Assembly (NCBI GenBank): GCA_947631625.1
Contig: CANRMA010000003.1
Coordinates: 1-64,000, forward strand
Direction of reading: 5' to 3'
Length of the DNA: 64,000 nt
From: an uncultured Lachnospiraceae bacterium
GTDB lineage: Bacteria; Bacillota; Clostridia; Lachnospirales; Lachnospiraceae
Made by a program: the position numbers and the translations under genes. How positions within the stretch are numbered: position 1 is the first letter of the stretch; each line of letters begins with the position of its first letter. The notes under the pieces are model-generated. The model made no database searches, was not told the origin of the DNA, and was given only the letters and a program-made list of their open reading frames with translations. Positions 62,962 to 64,000 of this stretch are shown piece by piece.

Positions 62962-62969
62962 ATATCGGC
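62962..62969 (-). promoter_or_regulatory. Possible sigma-28 (FliA/SigD) -10 element of flagellin
   Basis: GCCGATAT on the minus strand matches seven of eight positions of the GCCGATAA flagellar consensus. The expected TAAA box about 15 bases upstream is poor (TATAA or TTTA), so the full promoter is uncertain. Confidence 0.5.
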
Positions 62970-63049
62970 AAAAAAACTGAATTATAAAGTATATAAAAAA
63001 AATTATCAACAAAATTATTGATAATTTTTTAACAATATCTCATATATTT

Positions 63050-63811
63050 TCACTTCACGATACCACACAAATCCTTCACGACTTCACCAGCGATAATAAG
63101 TCCGGCCACCGACGGCACAAAGGCCACGCTGCCCGGTACGGCCCTTCTGCCGGTATGTTTGCGGACATCCCCTGAGGGACAACTGCAGTTATCACCGCAG
63201 TCATCCTCCATATACCCGACAGGCTTTATCGGCTCTTCCTCGGAATACACTACCTTCAATTTATCCACGCCGCGCTTTTTAAGCTCTCTGCGCATAACCT
63301 TCGCAAGCGGACACACTTTGGTCTCATATATATCCGCAACTCTGAACATACTCGCATCCAGCTTGTTTCCCGCGCCCATACTGCTTATGACCGGCACGTT
63401 TTTTTCTTTTGCTTTCATGATAAGTTCAATCTTGGCCGTGACAGTATCTACAGCGTCTACTATATAATCGTAATTTTCAAACGAAAAACCGTCTGCGTTC
63501 TCAGGCAAAAAGAAGCGCTTATGCGCCTTAACCTCCGCGTCGGGATTTATTTCAAGTATCCGCTCTTTCATCACATCGACCTTGTATCTTCCCACGGTTT
63601 TGTGTGTGGCTATTATCTGCCTGTTGAGGTTCGTCAGACAGACCTTGTCGTCATCGATCAGATCAAAGGCTCCTACTCCGCTTCGCACAAGCGCCTCGCA
63701 TACATAGCCTCCTACTCCTCCGATTCCAAAAACGGCGACTCTTGACGCCGCAAGCTTTTCCATTGCCTTTTCTCCAAGCAATAACTCCGTTCGTGAAAAT
63801 TGTGTAAGCAT
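63050..63811 (-). CDS. tcdA: tRNA threonylcarbamoyladenosine dehydratase TcdA
   Basis: TcdA, an E1-like enzyme, cyclises t6A at position 37 of ANN-decoding tRNAs using ATP. The 253-residue protein has the nucleotide loop VAVFGIGGVGGYVCEAL (about 25-41) and DLIDDDKVCLTNLNRQI, followed by DAVDTVTAKIELI and SSMGAGNKLDASMFRVADI, the latter typical of the TcdA/CsdL branch. The extra cysteines (DDCGDNCSCPSGD) are common in clostridial members. ATG 63811 lies ten bases after GAGG. An ATG nine bases earlier overlaps that site. It lies about 220 bp upstream of the flagellin gene on the same strand, with no functional tie known. Confidence 0.9.
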   Translation of the reverse strand: MLTQFSRTELLLGEKAMEKLAASRVAVFGIGGVGGYVCEALVRSGVGAFDLIDDDKVCLTNLNRQIIATHKTVGRYKVDVMKERILEINPDAEVKAHKRFFLPENADGFSFENYDYIVDAVDTVTAKIELIMKAKEKNVPVISSMGAGNKLDASMFRVADIYETKVCPLAKVMRRELKKRGVDKLKVVYSEEEPIKPVGYMEDDCGDNCSCPSGDVRKHTGRRAVPGSVAFVPSVAGLIIAGEVVKDLCGIVK

Positions 63812-63907
63812 ACGTATCATACCTCAGGTTTTCATTAATTGATATTATCTTTTCGCAATCATTTAACTATTAGGACAGGTAATTGCAAAACTCATTTTCA
63901 CAGCATA

Positions 63908-63988
63908 GAATTTAGTAAAAATATACAAATAAGGGGTGACTCTGCGTCCCCGCAACGGAACCCCGTTTTGTATATTTTTGCTAAATTC
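63908..63988. repeat. 81 bp inverted-repeat element
   Basis: Two 22 bp arms (63908-63929 and 63967-63988) are inverted copies with a single mismatch. The outer bases read GAATTTAG and CTAAATTC. Inside lies a second stem, GGGGT/ACCCC, with a CGTCCCCGCAACGGAA loop. It carries no reading frame. It could be a MITE-like element, a strong bidirectional terminator, or the end of a larger element beyond the window. Confidence 0.7.
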
Positions 63989-64000
63989 GGAAGCATATGA

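Overview
The window looks like a chromosomal segment of a motile, spore-forming member of the Lachnospiraceae (Clostridia). Evidence for sporulation is gpr, spoIIP, a SigK-type sigma factor, ytaF and a SleC-like cortex-lytic protein. Evidence for motility is a flagellin of 1644 residues. The paired large proteins of the DUF5716/DUF5717 type are, from memory, typical of Lachnospiraceae. Almost every gene lies on the minus strand. Plus-strand genes are rpsT, an acyltransferase, a 54-residue ORF, a PurF paralogue, ytaF and a foreign-looking sigma factor.

Layout, left to right. 1-750: a decayed PD-(D/E)XK nuclease-family transposase and little else. 753-6827: dprA, comM (YifB), pilT, a degenerate HD-GYP protein and sigK, with an eight-unit ~23 bp tandem array between comM and dprA. 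6997-12393: hemW, lepA, spoIIP and gpr. 12540-16093: rpsT with a clear promoter and terminator, an acyltransferase, and a TPM-domain protein beside a zinc-ribbon membrane protein. 16332-23041: purine synthesis (purC, purF, purB, purA on the minus strand) facing a PurF-like protein that has lost its glutaminase residues. 23157-30183: a tight four-gene operon with its own sigma-A promoter, coding for a giant beta-sandwich/alpha-solenoid protein, an Hsp70/actin-like protein with degenerate nucleotide motifs, a small helical protein and a membrane-anchored coiled-coil protein. 30328-38046: a 2085-residue secreted pectate lyase and the SleC-like protein. 38123-42727: htpG behind a perfect CIRCE element, a PrsA-like lipoprotein and ilvE. 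42861-48021: a hybrid histidine kinase, dihydrofolate reductase, thyA and a beta-CASP nuclease. 48160-56288: ytaF, a calcium P-type ATPase, greA, glgD/glgC and an HDOD protein. 56289-57763: a scar holding a RelE/YafQ toxin remnant, an AT-rich sigma factor and tRNA-Thr. 57899-63811: the giant flagellin and tcdA. A long inverted repeat closes the window.

The strongest candidates for undescribed biology are the four-gene operon at 23157-30183 and the giant flagellin with eleven diverged modules, whose ribosome-binding region is a run of ten G residues that could be phase variable. Other points of interest are the glutaminase-dead PurF paralogue, HrcA-type control of htpG together with an acidic repeat insert in HtpG, the degenerate HD-GYP protein beside pilT, and in-frame minisatellites in three unrelated genes. 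All family assignments come from reading motifs, without database searches.
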